Origin: an uncultured Bacteroidales bacterium
GTDB lineage: Bacteria > Bacteroidota > Bacteroidia > Bacteroidales > Muribaculaceae
Direction: 5' to 3'
DNA length: 45,417 nucleotides
Assembly (NCBI GenBank): GCA_900539915.1
Contig: UQDU01000015.1
Location: forward strand, 1-45,417
Part shown: positions 27,328 through 35,515 of the stretch, in pieces
How the letters are laid out: each line of letters opens with the position of its first letter
Numbering within the stretch: the stretch's first letter is position 1
The notes under the pieces: generated by a model
The model's input: the letters and a program-made list of their open reading frames with translations, nothing else
Databases searched by the model: none
What the model was told of the DNA's origin: nothing
Made by a program: the position numbers and the translations under genes

Positions 27328-27382
27328 CTTATGGAGATGTCTTGCTCCTGATGCTTCGGCCAGTGCGAAGCAGGCCTGTATT

Positions 27383-28474
27383 TTAGAGATATTTGCTTAC
27401 GGCTGCATTGAGGCGTGTGATGTCTTCAACACGCTCCTTGATTTCGCCGTTGGCTATGATATAGGTCGTAGGCAGCACGGCCACATTGTAGTTGAGAATC
27501 GGAGTCGCATCGGCTGTGGCACTCTGATAAACGGAAATCCATGGCAGATTGGCGGCAACACTGCGCCAGAACGGTTCCTCGTCGCTGACAGATACCTGAT
27601 ATATGGTGAGCCCCTGTCCTTCGTGTTGTTTCCATATTTTGTGGAGCTCGTTGTTGAACGGGGTGGACTCGGGTGCGCTGTAGGTGGTAAAGTTCAGCAC
27701 CACCACTTTGTGGCTCTTGGCAGCCTCGTTGAGGCTCTGTTCCTTGCCTTTGCGGTCAAACAGACGGATGTCAAACATGGGCACTTCGGCGGCCTCTATG
27801 CTGCGTACGGCAGCCGGGCGGCCACTGATATAGAGCTTACGCAGGTACTCGGTGCGAGGATCGTTGGGGCGGGCGTCGGCATAAGCATTGGCCACGGCAC
27901 CGATGATGCGGTTGTCAAATTTGTCGGAGGGGTCAAAGAGCTGGCGTCCGTCTATCTGCTTGTTGATGATATAGTAGGCTACTATGCCCGAGGGGTTGGC
28001 AAGCAGTTTGCGGCCGAGTTCACGCTTGAGGAGGCTGTCGCCGACAACGGCCTGAGCGGAGCTTTTCGACGCCGCATCCATCAGACGCTTGTCTACAGCC
28101 TCCATCATCTCAGCCTCTGGAGTGCCGGCGAGGTGGAAGTCGGTGTCAAAACCTGTCATGGTGGTATTGACGGTCACAGCATCTATACTGTCGATGGGGA
28201 AGTATATCACTTTGCCGTCCATGCGCAGACGGTAGATGCCGGGGTGGGCGGCTGCCTCACGGTCAAGTTTGAAATCGCCCTTGGCATCTGTCAATATTGT
28301 GTCGAGGGGATACCAGCGGCCGTTTTGGCTGGCTTCCACTATAAGTGTGGTGTTTTCCGGAGCATCCTTTATGTTGCCCGAGAGGTTCCATCGGTTGGAA
28401 TCTGAGCACGATGCAGTTACGGACAGCAGAATGGCGGCGGAGATGCCGCCGAGTGTCATATGCGATATTTTCAT
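27383..28474 (-). CDS. TlpA/DUF4369-type lipoprotein lacking the redox cysteines
   Basis: The 363-residue protein has a lipobox ending at Cys23, an N-terminal DUF4369-like beta domain (about 28-118), a helical region, and a C-terminal thioredoxin fold (about 230-363) with a normal cis-Pro loop (LPTTYII, Pro335) and the ANGEIKE strand-turn. Where W-C-x-x-C should be, it reads F-T-T-Y265-S266-A-P-E269-S, so both cysteines are replaced. The lipid-anchor cysteine is the only cysteine in the whole protein. It therefore cannot be a thiol oxidoreductase and more likely binds a ligand, peptide or partner. The fold is confident; the function is unknown. The gene is a single unit with a TAATTTTG box at 28522-28529 (minus). 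Confidence 0.85.
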   Translation of the reverse strand: MKISHMTLGGISAAILLSVTASCSDSNRWNLSGNIKDAPENTTLIVEASQNGRWYPLDTILTDAKGDFKLDREAAAHPGIYRLRMDGKVIYFPIDSIDAVTVNTTMTGFDTDFHLAGTPEAEMMEAVDKRLMDAASKSSAQAVVGDSLLKRELGRKLLANPSGIVAYYIINKQIDGRQLFDPSDKFDNRIIGAVANAYADARPNDPRTEYLRKLYISGRPAAVRSIEAAEVPMFDIRLFDRKGKEQSLNEAAKSHKVVVLNFTTYSAPESTPFNNELHKIWKQHEGQGLTIYQVSVSDEEPFWRSVAANLPWISVYQSATADATPILNYNVAVLPTTYIIANGEIKERVEDITRLNAAVSKYL

Positions 28475-28560
28475 AATATGTAATCTTCTGATTGGGATGT
28501 GCAGCGATGCAATCTATGCTGCAAAATTAATGAAAATACGGCAAACGGCATAATGATTGC

Positions 28561-29898
28561 TCACTGCTCATAAAAAGGAATGCATCTCTGTAGACGCTCG
28601 CGAGCTGTGTCCCAGGGGATATAGATGTTGGAATCGTTGTCAGGGTCAAGAGATACAGGCACTTCGTTGAGCTGGAATCTCACGTAATATGTGCCGCGTT
28701 TGTGGCGGAAAAGTATAATCTGGAGGTTTGAAGCCATAGGCACTACGTGGAAATTCTGCCAGTGCTTGCCCACGGTGTCAAAGTAGTTGGTCATATAATA
28801 GCATCCGGGCAGTCTCATCTGCGACAGTAATGGCATCAGGGTCTCCGCGTGACCGAAACGCAGTATCACCGTAGGGTAGTCTGTGGCCGATGGCTGTTTC
28901 TTCGCTGAAGCCTTGTCGGCTTCGACTGCACGGTCGGTTGTGGCTATGATGTCCTTTATCAGAGGTATGGATATTTCAGCCGGCAGAGTGGAGAGGGTAG
29001 AGGCTGTGCGCACGAGATACTGGCGCAGGTTGTTGCATGCCCACAGACGGTTATACTCATCACGGGTGAGGTATGGACTGATGTCAGTGGGGAGCATCAT
29101 GGCTTCAAGTCCGGCAAGCACCTTATACATTGACATGACCAGTTCGCGTGCCTCGGCAGGTTGTATCGGGTAGCTCTTTCCGAGCACCTTGATGAGCGGA
29201 GTCAGCGGTGCGGTCAGATTTGTGTAATCTTCCACGATTGGAGTCCATGGCTTTTCATCGGCCCATGCCACGTAGGCCTCATCGGTCTCGAAAGGCCGCA
29301 TCAGCCATGATTCCTGTGGGCCTGACGAAGCGTTGATGTCAACGCTGTTGTTGAGCCGTGTCACCTGATAGAGGAAACTGTACATACTGTTGACACACCG
29401 CGGAATACGGCTTGAGATGGCGTTGATATGTCCGTCTTTAAACAGTTCGGGATATGTGCGCACCATACGGGCCGCTATGCCGCGCTGCTCGACCATGCCG
29501 AGACTGTCAAGTGCTCCCCAGCGGCCTTTGCTTTTAGCCATGATGACATCAGTGAGTGCCATCAGGCGTTTGCCGAGGGGGGTGATGGTGCCGATGGAGG
29601 CTGCGTGGCCGAGAGCTTCGCGCAGGGCCTCTACGTCGCGTGGCGATGAGTAATATCGTGCTCCGTGGCGTCCTACATGGTTGACGAGCACGGGCTTGAG
29701 GGAGTCAGGTGTGGCGATTATGGCCGATGGTGTGGGATAGGGCATGAAACTCCCCTGACATTGCGTATAGTCAAAATTAGTGGCGGTGGGATCTTGGGCA
29801 GCTGCGGCATCTGTCACATGCAGCAGTGATGCACCTGCTACTAAGATTGCACAGACGGTCGCACGTACCAGTCTGTTATTTTTGAAGGTCGGTATCAT
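28561..29898 (-). CDS. Periplasmic histidine phosphatase (MINPP/phytase-like)
   Basis: The 445-residue protein has a signal peptide (about residues 12-34, ending DAAAA) and the branch-2 histidine-phosphatase motif VNHVGRHGARYYSS with R77-H78-G-x-R81. The acid-donor motif is H350-A-E352 rather than HD. HAE is characteristic of multiple-inositol-polyphosphate phosphatases, including Bacteroides enzymes that degrade dietary phytate. It should release phosphate from inositol phosphates in the periplasm, but the specificity is family-level inference. An in-frame TTG at 29904 extends the frame; ATG 29898 is preferred. The nearest upstream signal is TATATTTG at 29924-29931 (minus). The foldback repeat begins 99 bases upstream. 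Confidence 0.85.
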   Translation of the reverse strand: MIPTFKNNRLVRATVCAILVAGASLLHVTDAAAAQDPTATNFDYTQCQGSFMPYPTPSAIIATPDSLKPVLVNHVGRHGARYYSSPRDVEALREALGHAASIGTITPLGKRLMALTDVIMAKSKGRWGALDSLGMVEQRGIAARMVRTYPELFKDGHINAISSRIPRCVNSMYSFLYQVTRLNNSVDINASSGPQESWLMRPFETDEAYVAWADEKPWTPIVEDYTNLTAPLTPLIKVLGKSYPIQPAEARELVMSMYKVLAGLEAMMLPTDISPYLTRDEYNRLWACNNLRQYLVRTASTLSTLPAEISIPLIKDIIATTDRAVEADKASAKKQPSATDYPTVILRFGHAETLMPLLSQMRLPGCYYMTNYFDTVGKHWQNFHVVPMASNLQIILFRHKRGTYYVRFQLNEVPVSLDPDNDSNIYIPWDTARERLQRCIPFYEQ

Positions 29899-29997
29899 AA
29901 ACAAATCAGATATGTAGTCCGTGCAAATATAACAAAGAATTGATGAGATTGCATCATCACTGCCATCATATTTACTCGCATGTGCATCGCTTTTATA

Positions 29998-30323
29998 AGA
30001 GGGTGTTTAATAACAAAAGTTAAATTCTGAGCTGCGGATTTTGAGATGGATTCGGGTCTGTGCTGAAGGAGCATAGCGGGCTATGTGACTGAGGCAAAGA
30101 GCCGAAGACGCTCAAAAGCCGCAGACAAAATGCTATCTTTATGTCGTTAATATGGTTCATTTTTGTTTAGATGTATTTGAAGTTACCATCGCCTTGGTGT
30201 CTCTTTTGTTAACTGGCTGTTGCTCGTCGGTCACATAGCACCGCTATGCTTCCTCCTCACAACCAGCCATTTAATCAAAAGATACACCACTCAGGATTTA
30301 AATTTTGTTATTAAACACCCTCT
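29998..30323. mobile_element. 326-bp foldback/MITE-like non-coding repeat, complete copy
   Basis: The ends are inverted repeats: 21 bases perfect (29998-30018 with 30303-30323), extending to about 34 with two mismatches. Inside lie two further hairpin domains: 30032-30045 with 30111-30124 (13 of 14) in the left half, and 30196-30222 with 30260-30288 (imperfect) in the right half. In addition 30071-30089 pairs with 30230-30249 (19 of 20). There is no open reading frame of note. TA flanks both ends (29996-29997 and 30324-30325), compatible with a TA target duplication. A second copy begins at 45367 with 50 of its first 51 bases identical. It lies between the phosphatase promoter region and the end of the aldolase gene; the rest of 29899-30412 holds only the promoter-like box and a terminator. 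Confidence 0.8.
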
Positions 30324-30341
30324 TAAATATGATGACTGCAA

Positions 30342-30380
30342 AAAGAAGCATCCCTGACGGAAAAATGCCGTCAGGGATGC
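30342..30380 (-). terminator. Terminator of the aldolase gene
   Basis: A perfect 13-bp stem (30348-30360 with 30368-30380) with a 7-base loop starts 33 bases past the aldolase stop on the minus strand and is followed there by TTCTTTTTGC. Confidence 0.85.
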
Positions 30381-30412
30381 CTGTTTATGGTCTGATTGTG
30401 TCAGTGTGCTGA

Positions 30413-31411
30413 TTATTCAGCCTTGCCTGCAGAACCGAGCACGTTTTCAATCTTGTGCTTGTAGAGTTTTTCCATCTCGTCACGAGCCGGGCCGAGATAT
30501 TTACGGGGGTCAAATTCACCGGGCTTGTCATGGAATACCTTGCGCACAGCAGCGGTCATGGCCAGACGGCTGTCAGAGTCGATGTTGATCTTGCAAACAG
30601 CGCTCTTTGCAGCCTTGCGGAGCTCTTCTTCGGGGATACCGATAGCGTCGGGGAGCTTGCCGCCGTATTCGTTGATCATGTCTACATATTCCTGGGGAAC
30701 AGAAGATGAGCCGTGGAGCACGATGGGGAATCCGGGGAGTTTCTGCATTACTGCGTCAAGCACCTCAAATGCCAATGGCGGGGGAACGAGACGGCCTTCG
30801 GCATTGCGTGTGCACTGCTCGGGTGTGAACTTGTATGCACCGTGGCTGGTACCGATTGAGATAGCGAGGCTGTCGCAGCCTGTGCGTGTTGCAAAGTCGA
30901 TAACTTCCTCGGGGTCGGTGTAGGTGTGGTGGTCAGAAGATACTTCGTCTTCTACGCCGGCGAGCACGCCGAGCTCACCTTCTACGGTTACATCGTACTG
31001 ATGTGCGTAGTCTACTACCTGCTTTGTCAGGGCTACGTTCTCCTCGTAGGGGAGGTGGCTGCCGTCGATCATCACAGATGAGAAGCCGTTGTCGATACAA
31101 GATTTGCAGAGCTCAAAGCTGTCACCGTGGTCGAGGTGGAGCACAATTTGGGGATTCTCCCAGCCGAGTTCCTTGGCATAAGCCACAGCACCCTGGGCCA
31201 TGTAGCGCAGCAGAGTGGCGTTAGCATAGTTGCGGGCACCCTTTGACACCTGGAGGATAACGGGTGATTTTTCCTCGGCAGCTGCCTTGATGATGGCTTG
31301 GAGCTGCTCCATGTTGTTGAAGTTGAACGCGGGGATAGCATATCCGCCCTTGATGGCTTTGGCAAACATCTCACGGGTGTTGACCAAACCTAAGTCTTTG
31401 TAGCTTACCAT
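30413..31411 (-). CDS. fba: Class II fructose-bisphosphate aldolase
   Basis: This metal-dependent aldolase interconverts fructose 1,6-bisphosphate with glyceraldehyde 3-phosphate and dihydroxyacetone phosphate in glycolysis. The 332-residue protein has AIPAFNFNN near residue 30, LHLDHGDSFE with catalytic Asp94 and zinc ligand His95, the VEGELGVLAGVED loop, SIGTSHGAYKF, and the second zinc/phosphate site VLHGSSSVP. The frame runs upstream to 31474, but ATG 31411 gives the usual MVSYKDLG start and leaves the TAACTTTG box outside the gene. It is a single transcription unit with its own terminator. Confidence 0.96.
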   Translation of the reverse strand: MVSYKDLGLVNTREMFAKAIKGGYAIPAFNFNNMEQLQAIIKAAAEEKSPVILQVSKGARNYANATLLRYMAQGAVAYAKELGWENPQIVLHLDHGDSFELCKSCIDNGFSSVMIDGSHLPYEENVALTKQVVDYAHQYDVTVEGELGVLAGVEDEVSSDHHTYTDPEEVIDFATRTGCDSLAISIGTSHGAYKFTPEQCTRNAEGRLVPPPLAFEVLDAVMQKLPGFPIVLHGSSSVPQEYVDMINEYGGKLPDAIGIPEEELRKAAKSAVCKINIDSDSRLAMTAAVRKVFHDKPGEFDPRKYLGPARDEMEKLYKHKIENVLGSAGKAE

Positions 31412-31471
31412 AATGGCTTGTTGGATTATAGTTATGTAAATATTAGGTACTCGAGTCAGTGAAACCTGTTG

Positions 31472-31479
31472 CAAAGTTA
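31472..31479 (-). promoter_or_regulatory. -7 promoter element of the aldolase gene
   Basis: On the minus strand this reads TAACTTTG, a match to TAnnTTTG, 60 bases upstream of the ATG at 31411. It supports that start over longer versions of the frame. No clear -33 TTTG is seen. Confidence 0.5.
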
Positions 31480-31584
31480 ATGAAAAATTTCATACATGCC
31501 TACGCATGACTGTGAAATTGAGATAACATTTGTGGAGATTGTCGATGTATGGTCGGGGAGGTGCCGGGTCTAAATAAACTTAGA

Positions 31585-31623
31585 GCGGACTGCCATGTGC
31601 TGTTGATTCGCAGGGCAGTCCGC
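31585..31623 (-). terminator. Probable terminator of the histone-like gene
   Basis: A 10-bp perfect stem (31585-31594 with 31614-31623) with a 19-base loop lies 53 bases past the stop of the small minus-strand gene. The following minus-strand sequence (CTAAGTTTATTTAG) is T-rich but not a pure run. Confidence 0.6.
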
Positions 31624-31676
31624 AATGATGGGATAATGCTGTGTCGAGTTGATAAGCCTGAAAATAGCTGAGAGGA

Positions 31677-31853
31677 TTATTTCTTGGCTGCTTCAAGAGA
31701 GGCCTTGCGGAATTCTTTCATGACTTTTTCAAGTTCAAGAGACGCTTTGCGTGCACGGGCACCAGCGGCCTTGTTGCCGTTAACGAGTTGAGCCTCAGCA
31801 TCTTTCTTGAATGCATCATAGAGCGATGCAGCCTTTTCTACGAGATTTTTCAT
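31677..31853 (-). CDS. Histone H1-like small basic protein
   Basis: This 58-residue gene begins MKNLVEKAASLYDAFKKDAE and contains NKAAGARARKASLELEKVMKEF, ending EAAKK. It is Lys/Arg/Ala-rich and wholly helical in appearance. The pattern matches the short histone H1/Hc1-like proteins found as single genes in Bacteroidetes, believed to bind DNA as nucleoid proteins. It has its own promoter box (TACATTTG at 31909-31916, minus) and a downstream hairpin. Start and length agree with family members. Confidence 0.88.
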   Translation of the reverse strand: MKNLVEKAASLYDAFKKDAEAQLVNGNKAAGARARKASLELEKVMKEFRKASLEAAKK

Positions 31854-31908
31854 CGGATTTAAGTTTGATTGTTGAATGGTAAAAAGATAATGTATTACTA
31901 CTATGTGG

Positions 31909-31943
31909 CAAATGTAATGAAAATTTTTGAATTATTTCGCAAT
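31909..31943 (-). promoter_or_regulatory. Promoter of the histone-like gene
   Basis: TACATTTG on the minus strand (complement of 31909-31916) is a good -7 box. ATTG (complement of 31940-31943) lies 23 bases upstream, slightly far for a -33 element. The -7 box is 55 bases from the ATG. Confidence 0.5.
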
Positions 31944-32006
31944 TTTTATACAATAGAGCATTTTTTAGCAATTAAATTTTAATATGGGCATGATACGGGT
32001 GCTCCC

Positions 32007-32037
32007 TTGGTAGTATCATTAAAAAGGTATAAATTTG
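32007..32037 (+). promoter_or_regulatory. Promoter of cdsA
   Basis: TAAATTTG (32030-32037) is a perfect -7 box with TTGG (32007-32010) 19 bases upstream as a near -33 element. The cdsA start is 42 bases downstream. Confidence 0.6.
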
Positions 32038-32079
32038 TATTCCGTTAGGATATTCAATTAACGTATTTACGGTTCTACT

Positions 32080-32919
32080 ATGAAAAACCTGTTGACACGC
32101 ACACTCGCCGGTCTCGTATATATAGCCGCCATCATAGCCTCTCTGGTGTTTGGCGACGTCTATTTCGTATTGCTCTTGTCTATCTTTGCCATAGCAGGTG
32201 TGCAGGAATTTGTCAAAGTGATGGTTAATGTGGACCACGCAGACAACCGTATGACCCGTGGATGGGACATGGTGGGAGCTGCCACGATTGTGGTGTTCAA
32301 CGCCATCCAGGCGTCTGACTGGCATTCGTTGTCGCCTATGCCGGCCGGCATAGTCCTGTCGCCGATACTGCTCTATATAGTGGTGCGCATGGTGGTGCAG
32401 CTCTATATCAAGCAGCCTGACCCCATGCATTCGCTGACCACATCTTTGGCCGCGCAGGTATATGTGTCCGTGCCTTTGGCTCTGATGACCTATATGTACT
32501 ATATCTACAGCCCCATGTTGCTGCTGGCTATGTTCATAATGATATGGCTCAACGATACGGGCGCATATGTGGCCGGATCGTTGTTGGGCCGTCATAAGCT
32601 GTTTGAACGTCTGTCTCCTAAAAAGTCATGGGAAGGATTTTTCGGCGGTCTCGTATTCACCGTCGGCGGTGCTCTGGCCATATATTATCTTATGGACGGC
32701 TGGCTTTGCGGCATGTCGGTCGCTGCAGCCATAGGGATGGGACTTGTGGTCACTGTGTTCAGCACCTGGGGTGACCTCGTCGAGTCGATGCTGAAACGTT
32801 CGGCCGGCGTCAAGGACTCCGGCCACCTGATACCGGGCCACGGAGGCATTCTTGACCGCATAGATTCGCTGTTGCTGGTGGTGCCGGCTCTGCTTTACTA
32901 CCTTTCGGTGGTCATGTGA
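32080..32919 (+). CDS. cdsA: Phosphatidate cytidylyltransferase
   Basis: CdsA makes CDP-diacylglycerol from phosphatidic acid and CTP, the branch point of phospholipid synthesis. The 279-residue protein is almost entirely hydrophobic, with about seven or eight transmembrane helices. It carries the family signature near its C-terminus: S-x(3)-D followed by KRSAGVKDSGHLIPGHGGI and LDRIDSLL. LSPKKSWEGFFGG (about 187-199) is the other conserved cytosolic loop. It is expressed from its own promoter-like box. No downstream gene follows closely. Confidence 0.95.
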   Translation: MKNLLTRTLAGLVYIAAIIASLVFGDVYFVLLLSIFAIAGVQEFVKVMVNVDHADNRMTRGWDMVGAATIVVFNAIQASDWHSLSPMPAGIVLSPILLYIVVRMVVQLYIKQPDPMHSLTTSLAAQVYVSVPLALMTYMYYIYSPMLLLAMFIMIWLNDTGAYVAGSLLGRHKLFERLSPKKSWEGFFGGLVFTVGGALAIYYLMDGWLCGMSVAAAIGMGLVVTVFSTWGDLVESMLKRSAGVKDSGHLIPGHGGILDRIDSLLLVVPALLYYLSVVM

Positions 32920-32987
32920 TTTTTTCAACCAAACCGCAGGTGAACTTGTTGATGTATTGGCTTTTGTATCTGCCTGATTGGCATGAC

Positions 32988-33012
32988 ATACACATTATAA
33001 TATAATGTGTAT
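32988..33012. repeat. 25-bp perfect AT-rich palindrome upstream of the topA promoter
   Basis: Two 12-base arms (32988-32999 and 33001-33012) are perfectly complementary around one central base. The palindrome ends 10 bases before the topA -33 box. It could be an operator or a weak end-of-transcript hairpin for cdsA; it lacks a following T-run. Confidence 0.6.
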
Positions 33013-33022
33013 CCATGATTAA

Positions 33023-33055
33023 TTTGGCACAGAGGCAAAATTTTTACTAATTTTG
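33023..33055 (+). promoter_or_regulatory. Promoter of topA
   Basis: TTTG (33023-33026), a 21-base spacer and TAATTTTG (33048-33055) form a textbook Bacteroidetes promoter. The start codon is 85 bases downstream, leaving an untranslated leader of about 80 bases. Confidence 0.75.
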
Positions 33056-33140
33056 CCCCGATTTATTATTGAATTTCCATCTCAAACGCTCTTTTGCGGC
33101 CTGATTGTGACTTCTGGCACGGCATTCCGTTGAGCATATA

Positions 33141-35501
33141 ATGCAAGCAATGAGCACTACATCTAAAAATCTCATAATCGTCGAATCTCCGGCCAAGGCC
33201 AAGACTATAGAGAAGTTTCTCGGCAAGGATTACCAGGTGCTGTCGTCACGCGGACATATCCGTGACCTCAGCAAAAAAGACTTAACTATTGACTCCAAGG
33301 GCCGCTTTGAGCCGGAATATGAAGTGCCTGAGGAAAAACTCCCGTTGGTAAAGGAACTGAAAAAAGCCGCCGGACACGCCTCTATGGTGTGGCTTGCGTC
33401 TGATGAGGACCGTGAGGGTGAGGCTATCTCATGGCATCTCTACGAGGTGCTCGGACTGAAGCCTGAAAACACACGCCGCATAGTATTCCATGAGATTACC
33501 AAGGATGCCATAGTGCATGCTATAGAGAATCCGCGTGACATCGACATCAATCTCGTGGATGCGCAGCAGGCGCGGCGTGTGCTTGACCGCATCGTGGGCT
33601 TTGAGCTGTCGCCTATTCTGTGGAAGAAAATCAAACCAGCCCTGTCGGCCGGGCGTGTGCAGTCGGTGGCTGTACGCCTGATAGTGGAGCGAGAAAACGA
33701 AATAAAGGCTTTCACCCCCGAGGAATATTACCGTGTCACTGCCGAGATGACAGCTCCGGGTGGAGAGGCGTTGAAACTCGAACTTGCGCGCAGGATACCT
33801 TCATATCAGGATGCTCTCGACCTGCTTGACGCTCTCAAGGATGCGGTTTTCACCGTCACCGACATTAATGTCAAACCTGTCAAGAAATCCCCGGCACCGC
33901 CGTTCACGACCTCCACGTTGCAGCAGGAAGCATCACGCAAATTGGGCTTCACGGTCAGCCAGACCATGCTTGTGGCGCAGAAACTCTATGAGGCCGGACA
34001 TATAACTTATATGCGTACCGACTCGCTCAACCTGTCGTCGCTGGCCATCAACACCATATCGCGCGAGATATGTGACACTCTGGGTGAGCGGTATCTCAAG
34101 GTGCGCAAATATCACACCCACAGCAAGGGCGCACAGGAGGCCCACGAGGCCATCCGCCCGACTTATATCGACAAGCACTCCATCGACGGCACAGCCCAGG
34201 AGAAGAAGCTCTATAATCTCATATGGAAGCGTACCATCGCCTCACAGATGGCCGATGCCGAGCTGGAGCGTACTACTGTCGATGTCATGCCGCAGTCACA
34301 GAGCGGCGAGGCTATCAATGCCCGATTCACCACTGACGGCGAGGTCATCAAGTTTGACGGCTTCCTCAAGGTCTACATCGAAGGACGTGATGATGAGGAC
34401 GGAGACTCCCCAGTGACATTTGGCGACAGCACTCTGCTCCCTCCGCTCAAGTCGGGCGACAGGCTTACTGCCGGCAAGATAATGGCTCAGGAACGCTTCA
34501 CCCAGCAGCCTCCGCGCTATACCGAGGCCTCCCTGGTCAAGAAGATGGAGGAATTAGGCATCGGACGTCCGTCCACCTATGCGCCTACCATCTCTACCAT
34601 CCAGGCCCGTGACTATGTGGAGAAAGGGGAGAAGGAGGGAACGCCACGCGATGTGCGTGTCATGACCCTCAAGGGTGGCAAGGTTAAGGAAACCATGCGC
34701 CACGAGACTTTCGGGGCTGAGCGCGGCAAGCTGATACCTACCGACATAGGTATCGTGGTCAATGACTTCCTGACCTCTAATTTCCCCAATATCCTTGACT
34801 ATAACTTCACAGCTGACATAGAGGAGAAATTTGACCATATCGCTGAAGGAAAAACCGAGTGGCACCATGAGATAGCCCGGTTCTACGATGTGTTCCACCC
34901 CGAGGTTGAGAAAGCCGAAAACACACGCACCGCCCATAAGGTAGGCGAGCGTATGCTCGGCACTGACCCTGTGTCAGGCAAGCCGGTGTCGGTCAAGGTG
35001 GGACGCTACGGACCTGTGGTGCAGATAGGCGATGTCAACAGTGACGAGAAGCCTCGATTCGCCTCATTGCAGGGTGACCAGTCGATATTTGACATTACGC
35101 TCGAACAGGCCTTGAAGCTCTTTGAACTTCCGCGTACACTCGGCACCTACGAGGATGCGGAGGTGACTGTGGCTGTCGGACGTTTCGGCCCGTATGTGAA
35201 GCACAACGGCAAATTCGTATCCATCCCTGCCGATCTGTCACCTGCGGCAATCACTCTCGACGAAGCTATCGAACTGATAATGTCGAAGCGTGATGCCGAG
35301 AGCAAGAAGGTTGTCAAGACATTTGACGATGAGCCTGACCTGCAGATACTCAACGGACGCTACGGGGTGTACATCTCATACAAGAAATCCAATTACAAGA
35401 TTCCTAAGACCGTCACTGATCCGTCGGCTCTCACTCTGCAGGAGTGCATGGAGATAATAAACAACCAGCCGGTCAAGAAGACCGTGCGTCGCAAGAAGTA
35501 A
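33141..35501 (+). CDS. topA: DNA topoisomerase I
   Basis: This type IA topoisomerase relaxes negative supercoils. The 786-residue protein has the Toprim domain (NLIIVESPAKAKTIEKFLG at the start; ASDEDREGE), the strand-passage domains with LSAGRVQSVAVRLI, and the catalytic tyrosine Y290 in GHITYMRTDSLNLSS. The C-terminal third carries repeated beta modules of the GRYGPVVQIG type (three visible) without the Cys4 zinc ribbons of the E. coli enzyme, as usual in Bacteroidetes. Two close ATGs exist (33141 and 33150); the second gives MSTTSKNL and fits homologues as well. The next gene starts 14 bases on. Confidence 0.97.
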   Translation: MQAMSTTSKNLIIVESPAKAKTIEKFLGKDYQVLSSRGHIRDLSKKDLTIDSKGRFEPEYEVPEEKLPLVKELKKAAGHASMVWLASDEDREGEAISWHLYEVLGLKPENTRRIVFHEITKDAIVHAIENPRDIDINLVDAQQARRVLDRIVGFELSPILWKKIKPALSAGRVQSVAVRLIVERENEIKAFTPEEYYRVTAEMTAPGGEALKLELARRIPSYQDALDLLDALKDAVFTVTDINVKPVKKSPAPPFTTSTLQQEASRKLGFTVSQTMLVAQKLYEAGHITYMRTDSLNLSSLAINTISREICDTLGERYLKVRKYHTHSKGAQEAHEAIRPTYIDKHSIDGTAQEKKLYNLIWKRTIASQMADAELERTTVDVMPQSQSGEAINARFTTDGEVIKFDGFLKVYIEGRDDEDGDSPVTFGDSTLLPPLKSGDRLTAGKIMAQERFTQQPPRYTEASLVKKMEELGIGRPSTYAPTISTIQARDYVEKGEKEGTPRDVRVMTLKGGKVKETMRHETFGAERGKLIPTDIGIVVNDFLTSNFPNILDYNFTADIEEKFDHIAEGKTEWHHEIARFYDVFHPEVEKAENTRTAHKVGERMLGTDPVSGKPVSVKVGRYGPVVQIGDVNSDEKPRFASLQGDQSIFDITLEQALKLFELPRTLGTYEDAEVTVAVGRFGPYVKHNGKFVSIPADLSPAAITLDEAIELIMSKRDAESKKVVKTFDDEPDLQILNGRYGVYISYKKSNYKIPKTVTDPSALTLQECMEIINNQPVKKTVRRKK

Positions 35502-35515
35502 TCCAGTAGAAACCC

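Noticed and set aside
27623..28405. 260-codon plus-strand frame opposite the TlpA-like lipoprotein
   Set aside because: The opposite strand has a lipobox, a thioredoxin fold and a promoter box; this frame has none.
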